Shown here in pieces: positions 8,788 through 17,467 of a DNA stretch of 64,000 bases. A model generated the notes under the pieces. That model saw nothing but the letters and a program-made list of their open reading frames with translations. It had not been told where the DNA came from and made no database searches. Position numbers and translations under genes: made by a program. Source of the DNA: Alloacidobacterium dinghuense (GTDB lineage Bacteria > Acidobacteriota > Terriglobia > Terriglobales > Acidobacteriaceae); contig NZ_CP060394.1 in assembly GCF_014274465.1 (NCBI RefSeq), forward strand, positions 1,860,001-1,924,000. Direction: 5' to 3'. Each line of letters begins with the position of its first letter. Positions within the stretch are counted from its first letter, which is position 1.

Positions 8788-9785
8788 GCAGTTTTCCTCG
8801 CACTGTAGATCCGGAAACGCGAGGGCTCACGTCTGCCGCGCAACTTTGCCAACAACGGACGCACGGTCCACTGCAGTCCATAGAAGGGGGTGTCGCGCTC
8901 CCATCGCACATTGAAAGCCTGCTCTAGGTGTGCGAGTCTTTTGTCCGTTAGATACTCAACGCTTGCGATTGAGTCTGACGCGGTACCGTATTGCTTAGTA
9001 AAGGCAGCCTGGCGCTCGGCAACCATCTGTTCGCCGCTCTTGGCCGCGGAATACCACGGAGAGTCGGCAATGATGACGGCTCCATGCTTCTTGGTGCACC
9101 GCAATGCTTCACGTATGGCTGCCTGATCATCCTCGGCATAGTGAAAGGAAGCATTGAAGATCACTGCATCAAACTGATCATCAGCAAAAGGAAGCCGGGA
9201 CATTTCCGCTCGGAAGCGAGGAAATAGATGATCGAGATGCTTTTCGAAATGGACGGCTGCACCTAATCCATCTTGATCGTTCGTCAAAATATCAACTGCT
9301 ATCGGCTTGTATCCTGCCAGTGCAAGGCGATAACTCATCCATCCATTTCCTGCGCCAAGATCAAGCACTATCGGCGATTGCTTACGATCATGAATGATTT
9401 GCGGCAGCACCTTTTTGATAAGGCAGTCAAAGGTGCGTGCGCGGATTTTCCATTGCCATGCGTTCTTGCCGGTTACATCTTGATAGGGGAGATTCAGATA
9501 GAAATCTTCCTGGAGGCTACCGCGGCCTTCTGCCGCTCGAATCGTTTGATAGTCCTCAATAAACCGAGAGAAGTGAGCAAGCCTCGCGGATGGGATCGCC
9601 TGCCCGATGTCCTTCTCGTTGCGCATTACAAATTCGCAATTTGAGCAATGGACGTCGGTTGGGTTTGCAGACTTGCACAAGGACAAATGCCCGAGGGTAG
9701 CAGCACAGCCGACACACTGCAACTGGATGCTATCAGCTGCAGCATGCAAGGTCTCACTCCTCATCTCGCAGAGTGTACTTGCCAC
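8784..9785 (-). CDS. SAM-dependent methyltransferase with N-terminal zinc-ribbon-like segment
   Basis: The core is a class I methyltransferase: motif I IVLDLGAGNGW near 139-149, then IAVDILTND, RLPFADDQFDAVIFNASFHY and KKHGAVIIADSP. The first 55 residues hold two CxxC pairs, C24/C27 and C47/C50, the spacing of a small zinc ribbon or rubredoxin-like knuckle. Similar Cys-rich heads occur on methyltransferases of sugar and natural-product clusters, so the arrangement is plausible for tailoring. It overlaps the next gene by ATGA and is separated from the preceding methyltransferase gene by two bases. It may methylate the product of the operon or serve a carrier-bound intermediate. ATG at 9764 is an alternative start. 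Confidence 0.85.
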   Translation of the reverse strand: MASTLCEMRSETLHAAADSIQLQCVGCAATLGHLSLCKSANPTDVHCSNCEFVMRNEKDIGQAIPSARLAHFSRFIEDYQTIRAAEGRGSLQEDFYLNLPYQDVTGKNAWQWKIRARTFDCLIKKVLPQIIHDRKQSPIVLDLGAGNGWMSYRLALAGYKPIAVDILTNDQDGLGAAVHFEKHLDHLFPRFRAEMSRLPFADDQFDAVIFNASFHYAEDDQAAIREALRCTKKHGAVIIADSPWYSAAKSGEQMVAERQAAFTKQYGTASDSIASVEYLTDKRLAHLEQAFNVRWERDTPFYGLQWTVRPLLAKLRGRREPSRFRIYSARKTA

Positions 9786-9787
9786 GA

Positions 9788-10597
9788 TTACACTCTCTCC
9801 ATCGACAACAACACGTGATCTCCGATGCTACGAAAGAACGGAAGATCACACAGGAGTTTGTCGACTTTTTTCATTGCAGCAAGCAGGCGCGTGTGTTCAG
9901 AGATCCAGCCTTCCAAATACGACGGTGGAGTCGTAATGCCGATACCAGTGATCGAACGTAGTCTGAACTCGGGGCTGAAGGATTTACGCAGCGACGCTAG
10001 CGTCGGGTAATAGACGAAAAAAGGGTGCCTTTCAAAGCTGGCGAGGGATTTTCCGCCCCATCGACGGATGGCCTTGCGAAAGTTGCCTTTGAGTGTGTAG
10101 TGCAGGGCCTCCCAGAGGCAGAAGCGCGTTGAGAGACACAGCAGGAGTTTTGCCCCGGGTCGAACGATTCTGGCAAGATCGCGGGAAACTCCGTGCAAAT
10201 CTTCGACGCAGTTGAGGCCTGAAAAATTCGAGAGCACACCGTCAAAATGCTGCTCAGGAAGCTCATGGATGCGCTCAGTAGGCAGCACCTGGAAGCTAAT
10301 TGGGGAATGCGGTACCTCAAGCTGGTGTCGTGCGCGCGCATGTCGAACCATCTGTTCTGAAGCGTCGCAAGCTGTGATGCGAATGCCTCTCTGAGCGAGA
10401 AAGATCGCATCCTCACCTGTACCGCAGTTAATCTCAAGGACGTGGTCGCCGGGGAGGAATGTTGAAGCTGCGCGATTCCAGACAATTTCGCGTTGTGCAC
10501 GACCGATGATCGTGAAGGTAAACAAATCATCGTAGTGGGTAGCCAGCGTGTCGAACGCTGCGCCTGCAGCGTGGGGAGAATCAAGAACGACGGTCAT
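9788..10597 (-). CDS. Class I SAM-dependent methyltransferase
   Basis: The 269-residue protein has methyltransferase motif I VLEINCGTGEDAIFLA (about residues 53-68), motif II-like ITACDASEQMV and a later FDGVLSNFSGLNCVED segment, a pattern common in UbiE-like enzymes. The start chosen is the ATG that overlaps the stop of the upstream radical SAM gene by ATGA. The longer frame to 10639 would overlap it by 46 bases and adds a Cys/Trp-rich head with no family support. The C-terminal third, rich in aromatic and basic residues, is not diagnostic. It is the fourth gene of the operon. No acceptor is evident. Confidence 0.85.
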   Translation of the reverse strand: MTVVLDSPHAAGAAFDTLATHYDDLFTFTIIGRAQREIVWNRAASTFLPGDHVLEINCGTGEDAIFLAQRGIRITACDASEQMVRHARARHQLEVPHSPISFQVLPTERIHELPEQHFDGVLSNFSGLNCVEDLHGVSRDLARIVRPGAKLLLCLSTRFCLWEALHYTLKGNFRKAIRRWGGKSLASFERHPFFVYYPTLASLRKSFSPEFRLRSITGIGITTPPSYLEGWISEHTRLLAAMKKVDKLLCDLPFFRSIGDHVLLSMERV

Positions 10598-11991
10598 TGT
10601 TCGACCTCGTGATAGGTAGACAACAGTCCAGCACGCCATTCGTGAATATGCTGATCGAGAACGCCAATCTCAGATGGTTCGCCTACGCCATCATTCTGAA
10701 TAAGCTTCGCGCGAGCCACTTCGTCACGCAACAGCTTGTCTGCAAAGCTGTAGAAGGCCTTCGTGTGCTTTCCCTTGACCTTCAACTCGCGATCGGAGGT
10801 CTTGCCCCACGGCTCAAGCTGAACGAGGCGATCAGATATCTTCTTGTAATAAGGCGTTCCCTTGATTGGATATGAGACGGTCGTAAAGAAAATATCCGGC
10901 TGTGACACGCTTACATGTTGAATCGTTGCTTCAATATCTTCGAGGTCTTCTCCTTCATAACCCCACATTAGGAACATACCGCTCTGTATGCCGCGCTCGC
11001 GGCTCATTTTCACTGCATTCTGGACCTGCTCTATTTTCACGCCGCGGTCCATCGCGTCGAGAATGCGCTGTGAACCGCTCTCCGAGCCAATCCAGAGACG
11101 AAAACAGCCGAGATCGGCGAGAAGATCCAACATTTCAGCATTCAGACGATCGGCGCGTGAGATGCACTCAAACGGAATGTGCAGATTCCGTCGACGCATC
11201 TCGTTCGCATACGAGCGAAGCCAAGCGTGATTGATGGTGAACACATCGTCGGAAACCCAGACCATATCCGGTGAGTAGTTTTGGAGAAGCCATTCAACCT
11301 CGTCCACAACTAAAATCGGATCGCGCCGGCGATGCGATTGCCCGAAGACCTGATGACTGCACCAATTGCAACGGAAAGGACATCCCCGCGCGGTGATGAA
11401 ATTGATCGAGCCGCTTCCGTGATGCGTTCGCCAAGTGTCCACATAGCGCTGAATATTGATGGCGTCGCGCGCGGGCCACGGCTGCAAATCAAGATTGGCG
11501 ATCTGGGCTTGTGGCGGCATCTGGCGCATCTCCCCATCCCTATCGAGAAACGCCAGGCCTGCAACCTTCGAAAAGTCAGTTTCGCCCGCGCGCATGGCCT
11601 CCAGAAGCTCTTCGAGCGTCAGTTCGCCTTCACCCGAGACGACAAAATCAGCGCCAGCCTGCAGATATTCAAGCGTGTAGGCGCCCGGCTCAGGGCCGCC
11701 TACTACGGTCTTCCATCCTGCTTCGCGAGCAACGCCAAGAATCTCAATGACATTGCTGCGCGTCATCAGGTTTGCATATACACCTAACAGAGATGGCTTT
11801 TCAGTGCGAAGCAGGGTAAAGAGTTCTTCGCGACTGGAAAATGTTGTGTCGAAGACATCTACGGCGAAACCTTTGTTCCGAAGATGGGAGCAGATGTAGA
11901 GAATTCCCAAGGGAGCGTACGGCTTCATAATCTGCCGCTCCTTTGGGTCTTCAAATAGGAAGTACCCGTGAGTAAGCAGAAGATCGCGCAT
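10594..11991 (-). CDS. B12-binding-domain radical SAM protein
   Basis: A 465-residue class B radical SAM protein. The N-terminal domain starts MRDLLLTHGYFLFEDPKE and continues MKPYAPLGILYICSHLRNKG, PSLLGVYANLM, KTVVGGPEP and ADFVVSGEGELTLEELL, as in cobalamin-binding Rossmann domains. The [4Fe-4S] motif is C204-x3-C208-x2-C211 (GCPFRCNWC), followed by WIGSESGSQRILDAMDRG, which closely matches the neighbouring paralogue. Its start directly abuts the stop of that paralogue (TGA then ATG, no gap). The shared LLTHGY/LLTHSY start and GCPF-CNWC motif suggest that this gene and 11992-13500 arose by duplication and may act on successive or similar positions. Confidence 0.88.
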   Translation of the reverse strand: MRDLLLTHGYFLFEDPKERQIMKPYAPLGILYICSHLRNKGFAVDVFDTTFSSREELFTLLRTEKPSLLGVYANLMTRSNVIEILGVAREAGWKTVVGGPEPGAYTLEYLQAGADFVVSGEGELTLEELLEAMRAGETDFSKVAGLAFLDRDGEMRQMPPQAQIANLDLQPWPARDAINIQRYVDTWRTHHGSGSINFITARGCPFRCNWCSHQVFGQSHRRRDPILVVDEVEWLLQNYSPDMVWVSDDVFTINHAWLRSYANEMRRRNLHIPFECISRADRLNAEMLDLLADLGCFRLWIGSESGSQRILDAMDRGVKIEQVQNAVKMSRERGIQSGMFLMWGYEGEDLEDIEATIQHVSVSQPDIFFTTVSYPIKGTPYYKKISDRLVQLEPWGKTSDRELKVKGKHTKAFYSFADKLLRDEVARAKLIQNDGVGEPSEIGVLDQHIHEWRAGLLSTYHEVEQ

Positions 11992-13500
11992 TCACGCACT
12001 CCTCGCAGCAATCAATCCGCTCACCGGAAACAGCCCTGATTCTGTAGCGTGCGGGGCCAGTTCTGTGAACTCCGCGTTTCTGCTCAAAGGTTCCAACAGA
12101 TGGACGCGTTGCCACAACTCTTCGGCGGTGGAAAGAGAGGATATGGCAGATGTTGAGTACCAACCGCTGACTTCTGCGTGCAACGCATCGCGCACAGCGC
12201 GGTAAAAATCAGTTGTGTACGCAGCCTTGAACATGATGCAGAGGTCATCACTGTCCGTCCAGTTCCGCTTTGCTCCTAGTTCCGCCTGCACGCGTTGATA
12301 GAAGACAGTGCCAGGCAGCGGATACGAGATAGAAATGCCGATGTCATCGGGCCGCGTTTTGCGGACAAACGCGATTGTCTCCTGGAGTTCGTGCCAGCTC
12401 TCACCTGGATATCCAAACTGGAGAAAATAGCAGGCGCGGATGCCGGCATGTTGCAGACGCTGACGTGCGGTAACGACTGACGAGAGTTTCAGCCGCTTGT
12501 CCATGGCGTCCAGAATCTTTTGCGATCCGGACTCCACCCCCATCCACACCTCGGTGCATCCAGCCGACTTCAGCGCCGCGACGGTTGATTCGCTCATCAG
12601 ATCCGCACGCGATTGAACCTTAAACGGCAGTGAAGCGTTTCGAGCCTTTACTTCTGCTGCAAATTCCTGCATCCAGTGCTGATTGAGAGCAAAGATGTCG
12701 TCGCCGAACCAGATGTGTTCGGCCCGTGCCACCTTCTTAAGCTGGCGCATTTCTTCGGCGACTTCTACCGCAGGACGCAGATGATACTTGTTCCCCGAGA
12801 TCGGCTTGGCGCACCAGTTGCAATGGAATGGGCATCCTCTTCCGGCAACCATGTTCACCGAGAAGTATCCGTGTGCCTCCTTCCACGCTTTGCGGTAGGG
12901 TTCAAGATTGATTAGGTTTCGTGAAGGTGCTGCCAGATTCGCCCATTCCGGATTTCGTGAAAACCTCTGCGAAGTGTGCACCAGTCGTCTTTGTACGTCG
13001 AGTCGCACTAGCCCGGGAATGTCGCCGACAGGCTCTGAGCGCAAAAGAGCTGAGCACAACTCTGCCAGCGTCTGCTCGGCTTCTCCTTGCAGAATGTAGT
13101 CGATGCCATTCTCAAGAAACAGTCTGGCATTGTCTGTCGCATCCGAGCCATGAGCGATCACGGTGGCGCCGCTCAAGCGACTCATTGCGGCAATCTCGAA
13201 TGCAACCTCACGCATCCGAGTCAGGCACATCTTGGAGAGGAAATTGAAGTCGTCCTCGTAGATAGTGACAATTCGCGGGCGATGAGCCTCGATCGCGCGT
13301 TGTATGCCGGCAATCGGGTCCTCAAGCATCGGGTCGAAGACGGCAACAGATATATGCTTTGCCCGCAGCGCAGTAGCCGCATACAACGTTCCAATCGGCG
13401 AGTACGGCTGCATCTTACGCATCTGCTTCTGGTCGTACGGAAGATGATACGAGTGCGTAAGCAGCACATCAGCGGGTTCCTGCATTTCAACGCCGCTCAT
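11992..13500 (-). CDS. B12-binding-domain radical SAM protein
   Basis: The start chosen is the ATG at 13500, which shares its A with the TGA of the upstream gene (TGATG). The open frame to 13656 overlaps the upstream coding region and lacks domain support. The 502-residue protein has a cobalamin-binding-like N-terminal domain (DVLLTHSYHLPYDQKQ, then YSPIGTLYAATALRAKH and DYILQGEAEQTLAEL) and the radical SAM motif C223-x3-C227-x2-C230 (GCPFHCNWC). WMGVESGSQKILDAMDKR follows, as in its downstream paralogue. The C-terminal 80 residues are specific to this protein. It is the second gene of the operon. Confidence 0.88.
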   Translation of the reverse strand: MSGVEMQEPADVLLTHSYHLPYDQKQMRKMQPYSPIGTLYAATALRAKHISVAVFDPMLEDPIAGIQRAIEAHRPRIVTIYEDDFNFLSKMCLTRMREVAFEIAAMSRLSGATVIAHGSDATDNARLFLENGIDYILQGEAEQTLAELCSALLRSEPVGDIPGLVRLDVQRRLVHTSQRFSRNPEWANLAAPSRNLINLEPYRKAWKEAHGYFSVNMVAGRGCPFHCNWCAKPISGNKYHLRPAVEVAEEMRQLKKVARAEHIWFGDDIFALNQHWMQEFAAEVKARNASLPFKVQSRADLMSESTVAALKSAGCTEVWMGVESGSQKILDAMDKRLKLSSVVTARQRLQHAGIRACYFLQFGYPGESWHELQETIAFVRKTRPDDIGISISYPLPGTVFYQRVQAELGAKRNWTDSDDLCIMFKAAYTTDFYRAVRDALHAEVSGWYSTSAISSLSTAEELWQRVHLLEPLSRNAEFTELAPHATESGLFPVSGLIAARSA

Positions 13501-15020
13501 CAGCACGCCGCCTCCGCCGGAGTATTCGCAAGTCGCTTTGCATCCACGGCCGGTTTCATTGCCGTGTACTTCTTCAGCTTGTTGTTCACCCACAGTTCGA
13601 CAGGGAACTTGTAGATATCGCGGTCGAGTCTCCAACGAGCAGGGAACGAAATACACTTTTGCGCGAGACGAGTGATTGTGCCGCGTTTGTCCGCTGCAAT
13701 TGGAATGCGGTCAAAGGCGATGCGCAGATAGTCCCTCGTTACCTGCAGGCGCTTGTGCTCGGCTCCATCCAGCCACGGCAGCCGGGTGTAGCGCGGAAAG
13801 AAATCCGCCCATTCTTCTAGAGACTTTGGAACCTCAATGCCAAGTTTCTCTGTTTTGTCGAAGATTGGCGAGCCTGGATACGGTGTAAAAATGTTGGTCC
13901 AAAACTCAGTGCCGGGAAGGCGGCGGCACATGTCCATCATGAAGTTGATGGTTTCACGCCGTTCTTTTCTCCCTTCTCCCGGAAAGGCGAAGATGATGTT
14001 GAAGGAGGGACGAATACCAGCCTCAAGGCAACGCGCGGCACTCTCGTAAATCGATTCAACGTCCTGCCAGCTCTTTTGCATTGCTTTCAGCACTGTGGGC
14101 GACCCTGATTCCGCTCCCTGACAGACCTGATGAAGCCCGGCACGCCGCAGCAGCTTCAGGTCCTCGGTCGAGAGTCGCGAGGTTAAATTGGTCGTCGCCT
14201 GAATGCTCCAGCGATAATGCGAATTGGCTCGCACCAGACCCTCGGCTATCGCCCGCGCACGATCGAGATCAACCAGGAAATTGTCATCGACGATCCAGAG
14301 CATCTCCAGTGCGTACCTGCGACTGAGATCAACTGTCTCCTCCACAAACTGCTCAGCGGGCAGAGCATTCCATTTACGCCCGTAGACGCCCGCGTTTGTG
14401 CAATACGCACAATTGAATGGGCACGCCAGGCTGGATGTATACATTGCCCAGCGCCTACCGCAAGTACGCTCGTAAGCATCGAAGTCAGCAATGTGATAGG
14501 CCTTGGGTGGCATTTCGACGAGCTGTCTCAGAGGCCGCTCAGGGGTCATAATCATCCGCCCGTCGCGCTTGAATCCGATGCCAGCTACAAAGTCCGGCGC
14601 GGAGCCGCTCGCAATGTGTTGAATAAGCTCAAGGAGTGAGTCCTCGCCCTGACCGCGAACGATGTAGTCGAGGTAAGGCGCCTCAAGCGTCTGCTTGGGA
14701 AGCAGGGACGGATGCCATCCACCGAGGATGATCGGGAAGTCGGGGTTCCAGGCCTTGATGGCCTTTGCGATCTCGACCGTTTCCCGAATCATGGGGCCTG
14801 TTACGAGAGAGATGCCGAGACAAAGTGCGTCCTGGACCTCAGTGAGCACCCGCTGTTTGAAATTTGGGGTGATTGTGGAATCGATCAGCACTACCTCAAA
14901 GCCGGCACGGAGCAGAGGAGTGGCAACAGCTAGAATCCCGAGCGGAGCCGTAGCTTCGGAACTCGCGAACGAAGGGAAAAAGAAGACGATTTTCCGAGAT
15001 TTTTTCAAGTTGCGCTTCAT
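13500..15020 (-). CDS. B12-binding-domain radical SAM protein, first gene of operon
   Basis: A 506-residue class B radical SAM protein beginning MKRNLKKSRKIVFFFPSF. The Rossmann-like cobalamin domain includes PLGILAVATPLLRAG, LGISLVTGP, IILGGWHPSLLP and LDYIVRGQGEDSLLELI. The cluster motif is C200-x3-C204-x2-C207 (ACPFNCAYC), followed by VCQGAESGSPTVLKAMQK and FNIIFAFPGEG. It has a basic C-terminal tail with KFPVELWVNNKLKKYTAMKP, comparable to the FPIELQWAHQFIQLRK end of the 7324-8787 product, so these two are likely paralogues. Because nothing lies upstream in the same direction for 200 bases, it is probably the promoter-proximal gene of the operon. Confidence 0.88.
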   Translation of the reverse strand: MKRNLKKSRKIVFFFPSFASSEATAPLGILAVATPLLRAGFEVVLIDSTITPNFKQRVLTEVQDALCLGISLVTGPMIRETVEIAKAIKAWNPDFPIILGGWHPSLLPKQTLEAPYLDYIVRGQGEDSLLELIQHIASGSAPDFVAGIGFKRDGRMIMTPERPLRQLVEMPPKAYHIADFDAYERTCGRRWAMYTSSLACPFNCAYCTNAGVYGRKWNALPAEQFVEETVDLSRRYALEMLWIVDDNFLVDLDRARAIAEGLVRANSHYRWSIQATTNLTSRLSTEDLKLLRRAGLHQVCQGAESGSPTVLKAMQKSWQDVESIYESAARCLEAGIRPSFNIIFAFPGEGRKERRETINFMMDMCRRLPGTEFWTNIFTPYPGSPIFDKTEKLGIEVPKSLEEWADFFPRYTRLPWLDGAEHKRLQVTRDYLRIAFDRIPIAADKRGTITRLAQKCISFPARWRLDRDIYKFPVELWVNNKLKKYTAMKPAVDAKRLANTPAEAAC

Positions 15021-15224
15021 GCTGGTGGTTACAGAGTAAGAAACGCAACGCTTGGATATGTCTCAGGATTGTCAGTTGAATGTCATCAATTCATCAAAAT
15101 TGGAGTGATGGCTGGAATAAATCAGGAGGGAAAGAGTTTAGGTTAGATGGGCAATGAGCCAAACCGGTTCATCTCCGATTTGGCCCAGTGTTATTGGAAA
15201 GCTGTGCCCTATGACTCAAATGAG
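15021..15224. promoter_or_regulatory. Upstream region of the radical SAM operon
   Basis: This 204-base gap must contain the operon promoter on the minus strand. I find no convincing -35/-10 pair. It holds an inverted repeat GCCAAA (15158-15163) / TTTGGC (15179-15184). Just at its end is a perfect palindrome TGACTCA-AA-TGAGTCA (15212-15227) that overlaps the stop codon of the DUF4097 gene. Either could be an operator or a weak transcription end signal. There is no T-tract. No plausible short peptide gene for the SPASM enzyme was found here. Confidence 0.35.
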
Positions 15225-16076
15225 TCAATGGATCCGAATATCGCCGGAGCCAGTTTCGACACGCACAGTGGGACCGCCACCGTTCACATCACCGGTAATG
15301 TGGTGCTTCTCGAAGCTTCCGTGCGTGGTGATCGGCGGATCGCTATGGACGGAGCCCGAGCCCGTCTGCGCATCCAGTGAAAACCGCGCACTGCCCGTGC
15401 CGAGAGTTACCGAACCAGATCCGGTCTGTAGTCGCCAGGACGATGTAGGCTGTCCCTGAACTTCAATATCGCCCGAGCCGGTTTCAGCATAGAGCTCGCC
15501 CTGCACGCCCTTCAGACGGATGGAGCCGCTGCCAGTCTCAGCTTTCACGTCCGTGGACGATTGCAGCTCTGCACGGATATCACCTGATCCAGTTTGCAAT
15601 GCCGTTCGCCCGCTTAAGCCGGAGGCATCGATGGAGCCCGACCCGGTATTGAGCTTCGCAGGGCCGCTCAGATCGGAAACGTGAATGTCTCCGGATCCGC
15701 TATTCGCGGAAAGATCGGTGCCCTTTGGCGTCGTGACGTCATAGTCGATCGAAATGTTCTTGTACTCGGTATGTTTGCCGATACTGATGGTGTTTCCGGT
15801 TTGCTCGATTGGTGGGTTCGCCACGACCTGGCGAACTCTCTCCTCCGGCGAACCGCTATCTATCCAGCTGTTCCATTTAGCCGCGTGCACGTGGCCAATG
15901 ATGTGAACGCTCGAATCCGAACCGGGCGTGATGTGGATGTAACCGGAACCAGTATTCACGGAGAGCGTAACCGCCCCGTTCGTCTGCAGCGTCTTGTCGA
16001 AGGTTCCGTCTGCTGCAAGAAGTGCCGCAGGCGTCAACAGCAGCGCCGTTAGCGCGAGTGCTTTATGAAGATGCAT
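15225..16076 (-). CDS. DUF4097-type exported beta-repeat protein
   Basis: From the ATG at 16076 the protein has a signal peptide (MHLHKALALTALLLTPAALLAA) followed by about 255 residues in which an N/Q/E-(T/S)-G-S-G-(D/S/Y)-I/V unit recurs nine times (for example NTGSGYIHI, NSGSGDIHV, ETGSGDIRI). Such spacing is that of the DUF4097 beta-helix-like family, whose biochemical role is not established. The longer frame to 16142 is dismissed because it puts a non-secretory segment in front of the signal peptide. The gene follows a HlyD-type adaptor gene on the same strand by 71 bases and may be expressed with it. Cell-envelope location is inferred. Confidence 0.8.
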   Translation of the reverse strand: MHLHKALALTALLLTPAALLAADGTFDKTLQTNGAVTLSVNTGSGYIHITPGSDSSVHIIGHVHAAKWNSWIDSGSPEERVRQVVANPPIEQTGNTISIGKHTEYKNISIDYDVTTPKGTDLSANSGSGDIHVSDLSGPAKLNTGSGSIDASGLSGRTALQTGSGDIRAELQSSTDVKAETGSGSIRLKGVQGELYAETGSGDIEVQGQPTSSWRLQTGSGSVTLGTGSARFSLDAQTGSGSVHSDPPITTHGSFEKHHITGDVNGGGPTVRVETGSGDIRIH

Positions 16077-16147
16077 AACGAAGTCCTTTGCTTGACATAG
16101 CGATGTGAAATAGATCTTATTGGCTGCGAAGAGCCAGCACACCTACT

Positions 16148-17353
16148 TTACTGCTGAAGGACGACCGTGTCTCCTTCTTTCAGTCCGTCCAGAATTTCGG
16201 TTCTGCTGCCATTTGAGATACCTGACTTTACCGCAATCTTGCGCTGACCATCTTTCTGCTTAGGATCGGGGACAAAAACGGAGGCGTTTTTCTGGTTGTC
16301 ATAGACCAGGGCCTGCTCCGGAACGCTGAGCGCATTCTTGTGCTCGGTAATCAGAATCTCGGCGTTTGCAGTCATATTAGCCTTCAGCTCACCAGTCGGA
16401 TTGTCGATAGAGACGCGCACCTCGAATGTTGTCACGTTGTCCTTCTCCACGCCGAGGGGAGCAATCTTCGTGACCTTGCCGTTGAAGGACTTATTCGGAA
16501 ACGACTCGACGCGAATGTGAGCCGGTTGGCCAAGATAGACGCTGCCAATGTCGGCTTCATCGACCTTGCCCTGAACGTACACCTGGGTGGTGTCGCCGAG
16601 CGTCATTACCAGAGTAGCTGTCGATCCAAGCACAAGAATCGAACTGACAGCATCGCCTATCTCCACGTCACGGGAAAGGACGACGCCATCCATCGGAGAA
16701 ACAAGCGTGGTATAGCTGAGCTGTTCGTTCAACTGATCAAGGCTGGCCTGTGATTGCTGCACCTGTGCCTGCGCCTGTTTCAACTTCGCCTGATCGACAC
16801 TGATCTGGGCTACGGAAGAGTCGCGCTTGTTCTCGGCGGCAACATAGTTCCGCTGCGCATCATCGAGCGTTTGCCTGGAAACGATGCCGTCATTTGACAT
16901 GGCAAGGTTGCGCTCATAGGTGGACTTATACATCGGAAGATCAGGGGCCGCGGCAGCAACCTTGTCCTGATCGATGTTCGCCTTGTATGTCACAACGTTG
17001 GCCTCAGACGCGGCAAGCTGTGCCTTCTGCGCTGCAACCTGGGCGAGAATCTCCTGCTGGTCAAGCTGCGCCAGGACCTGACCCTTATGAACATGCTGAT
17101 TAATGTCAACGAAAAGCTGTTCGACAATGCCGCTTGCCTTGGATTTAAGCTCGACTTTCGTGATGGGCTGAATCTTGCCTGTCGCCACGACGCTCTTGGC
17201 AATGTCGCCGCGCGTGGCCTTGGCCAGCTTGCTGGGGTCCATCTTGCTCCCGCTTCCGCGAGCCACCGCGACAATAATTACGAGCAGGACCACGACGACT
17301 GCCGGGATGGCCCAGAGCCACCATCTTTTCTTTCGCTTACGCTGCGTAGTCAC
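16148..17353 (-). CDS. HlyD/MacA-type periplasmic efflux adaptor
   Basis: The 401-residue protein has an N-terminal membrane anchor (WWLWAIPAVVVVLLVIIVAVA), a lipoyl/barrel-sandwich half (VELKSKASGIVEQLFVDINQHVHKGQVLAQLD), a long coiled-coil hairpin with many Ala/Gln/Lys residues (about 95-210), the returning half VSPMDGVVLSRDVEIGDAV and a beta-barrel/membrane-proximal domain. This is the layout of RND and MacAB-type membrane fusion proteins. No ABC transporter, RND pump or TolC gene is adjacent in the window, so the partner must be elsewhere. The DUF4097 gene follows on the same strand. The gene is divergent from the CorC-like gene, with a 114-base gap. Confidence 0.85.
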   Translation of the reverse strand: MTTQRKRKKRWWLWAIPAVVVVLLVIIVAVARGSGSKMDPSKLAKATRGDIAKSVVATGKIQPITKVELKSKASGIVEQLFVDINQHVHKGQVLAQLDQQEILAQVAAQKAQLAASEANVVTYKANIDQDKVAAAAPDLPMYKSTYERNLAMSNDGIVSRQTLDDAQRNYVAAENKRDSSVAQISVDQAKLKQAQAQVQQSQASLDQLNEQLSYTTLVSPMDGVVLSRDVEIGDAVSSILVLGSTATLVMTLGDTTQVYVQGKVDEADIGSVYLGQPAHIRVESFPNKSFNGKVTKIAPLGVEKDNVTTFEVRVSIDNPTGELKANMTANAEILITEHKNALSVPEQALVYDNQKNASVFVPDPKQKDGQRKIAVKSGISNGSRTEILDGLKEGDTVVLQQ

Positions 17354-17467
17354 GTACCATGCTCCCGCTTCTTAGACTTATCACGCGCAGATAGGTTCAT
17401 GTCGAAGTGGTATACGAGAACGCCAACCCGTTAGTTCCCTGATATGAACTGTTAAACTCAGAGAAAA

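Noticed and set aside
7324-15020. BchE/photosynthesis or hopanoid methylation assignment for the B12 radical SAM genes
   Set aside because: No bacteriochlorophyll or hopanoid genes are adjacent and no protein feature points specifically to those substrates.
15147-15380. Plus-strand frame of 77 residues with GGAGGG upstream, beside the radical SAM operon
   Set aside because: More than half of it is antisense to the DUF4097 gene, and its spacing to the GGAGGG is too long. The first part looked protein-like but has no support.
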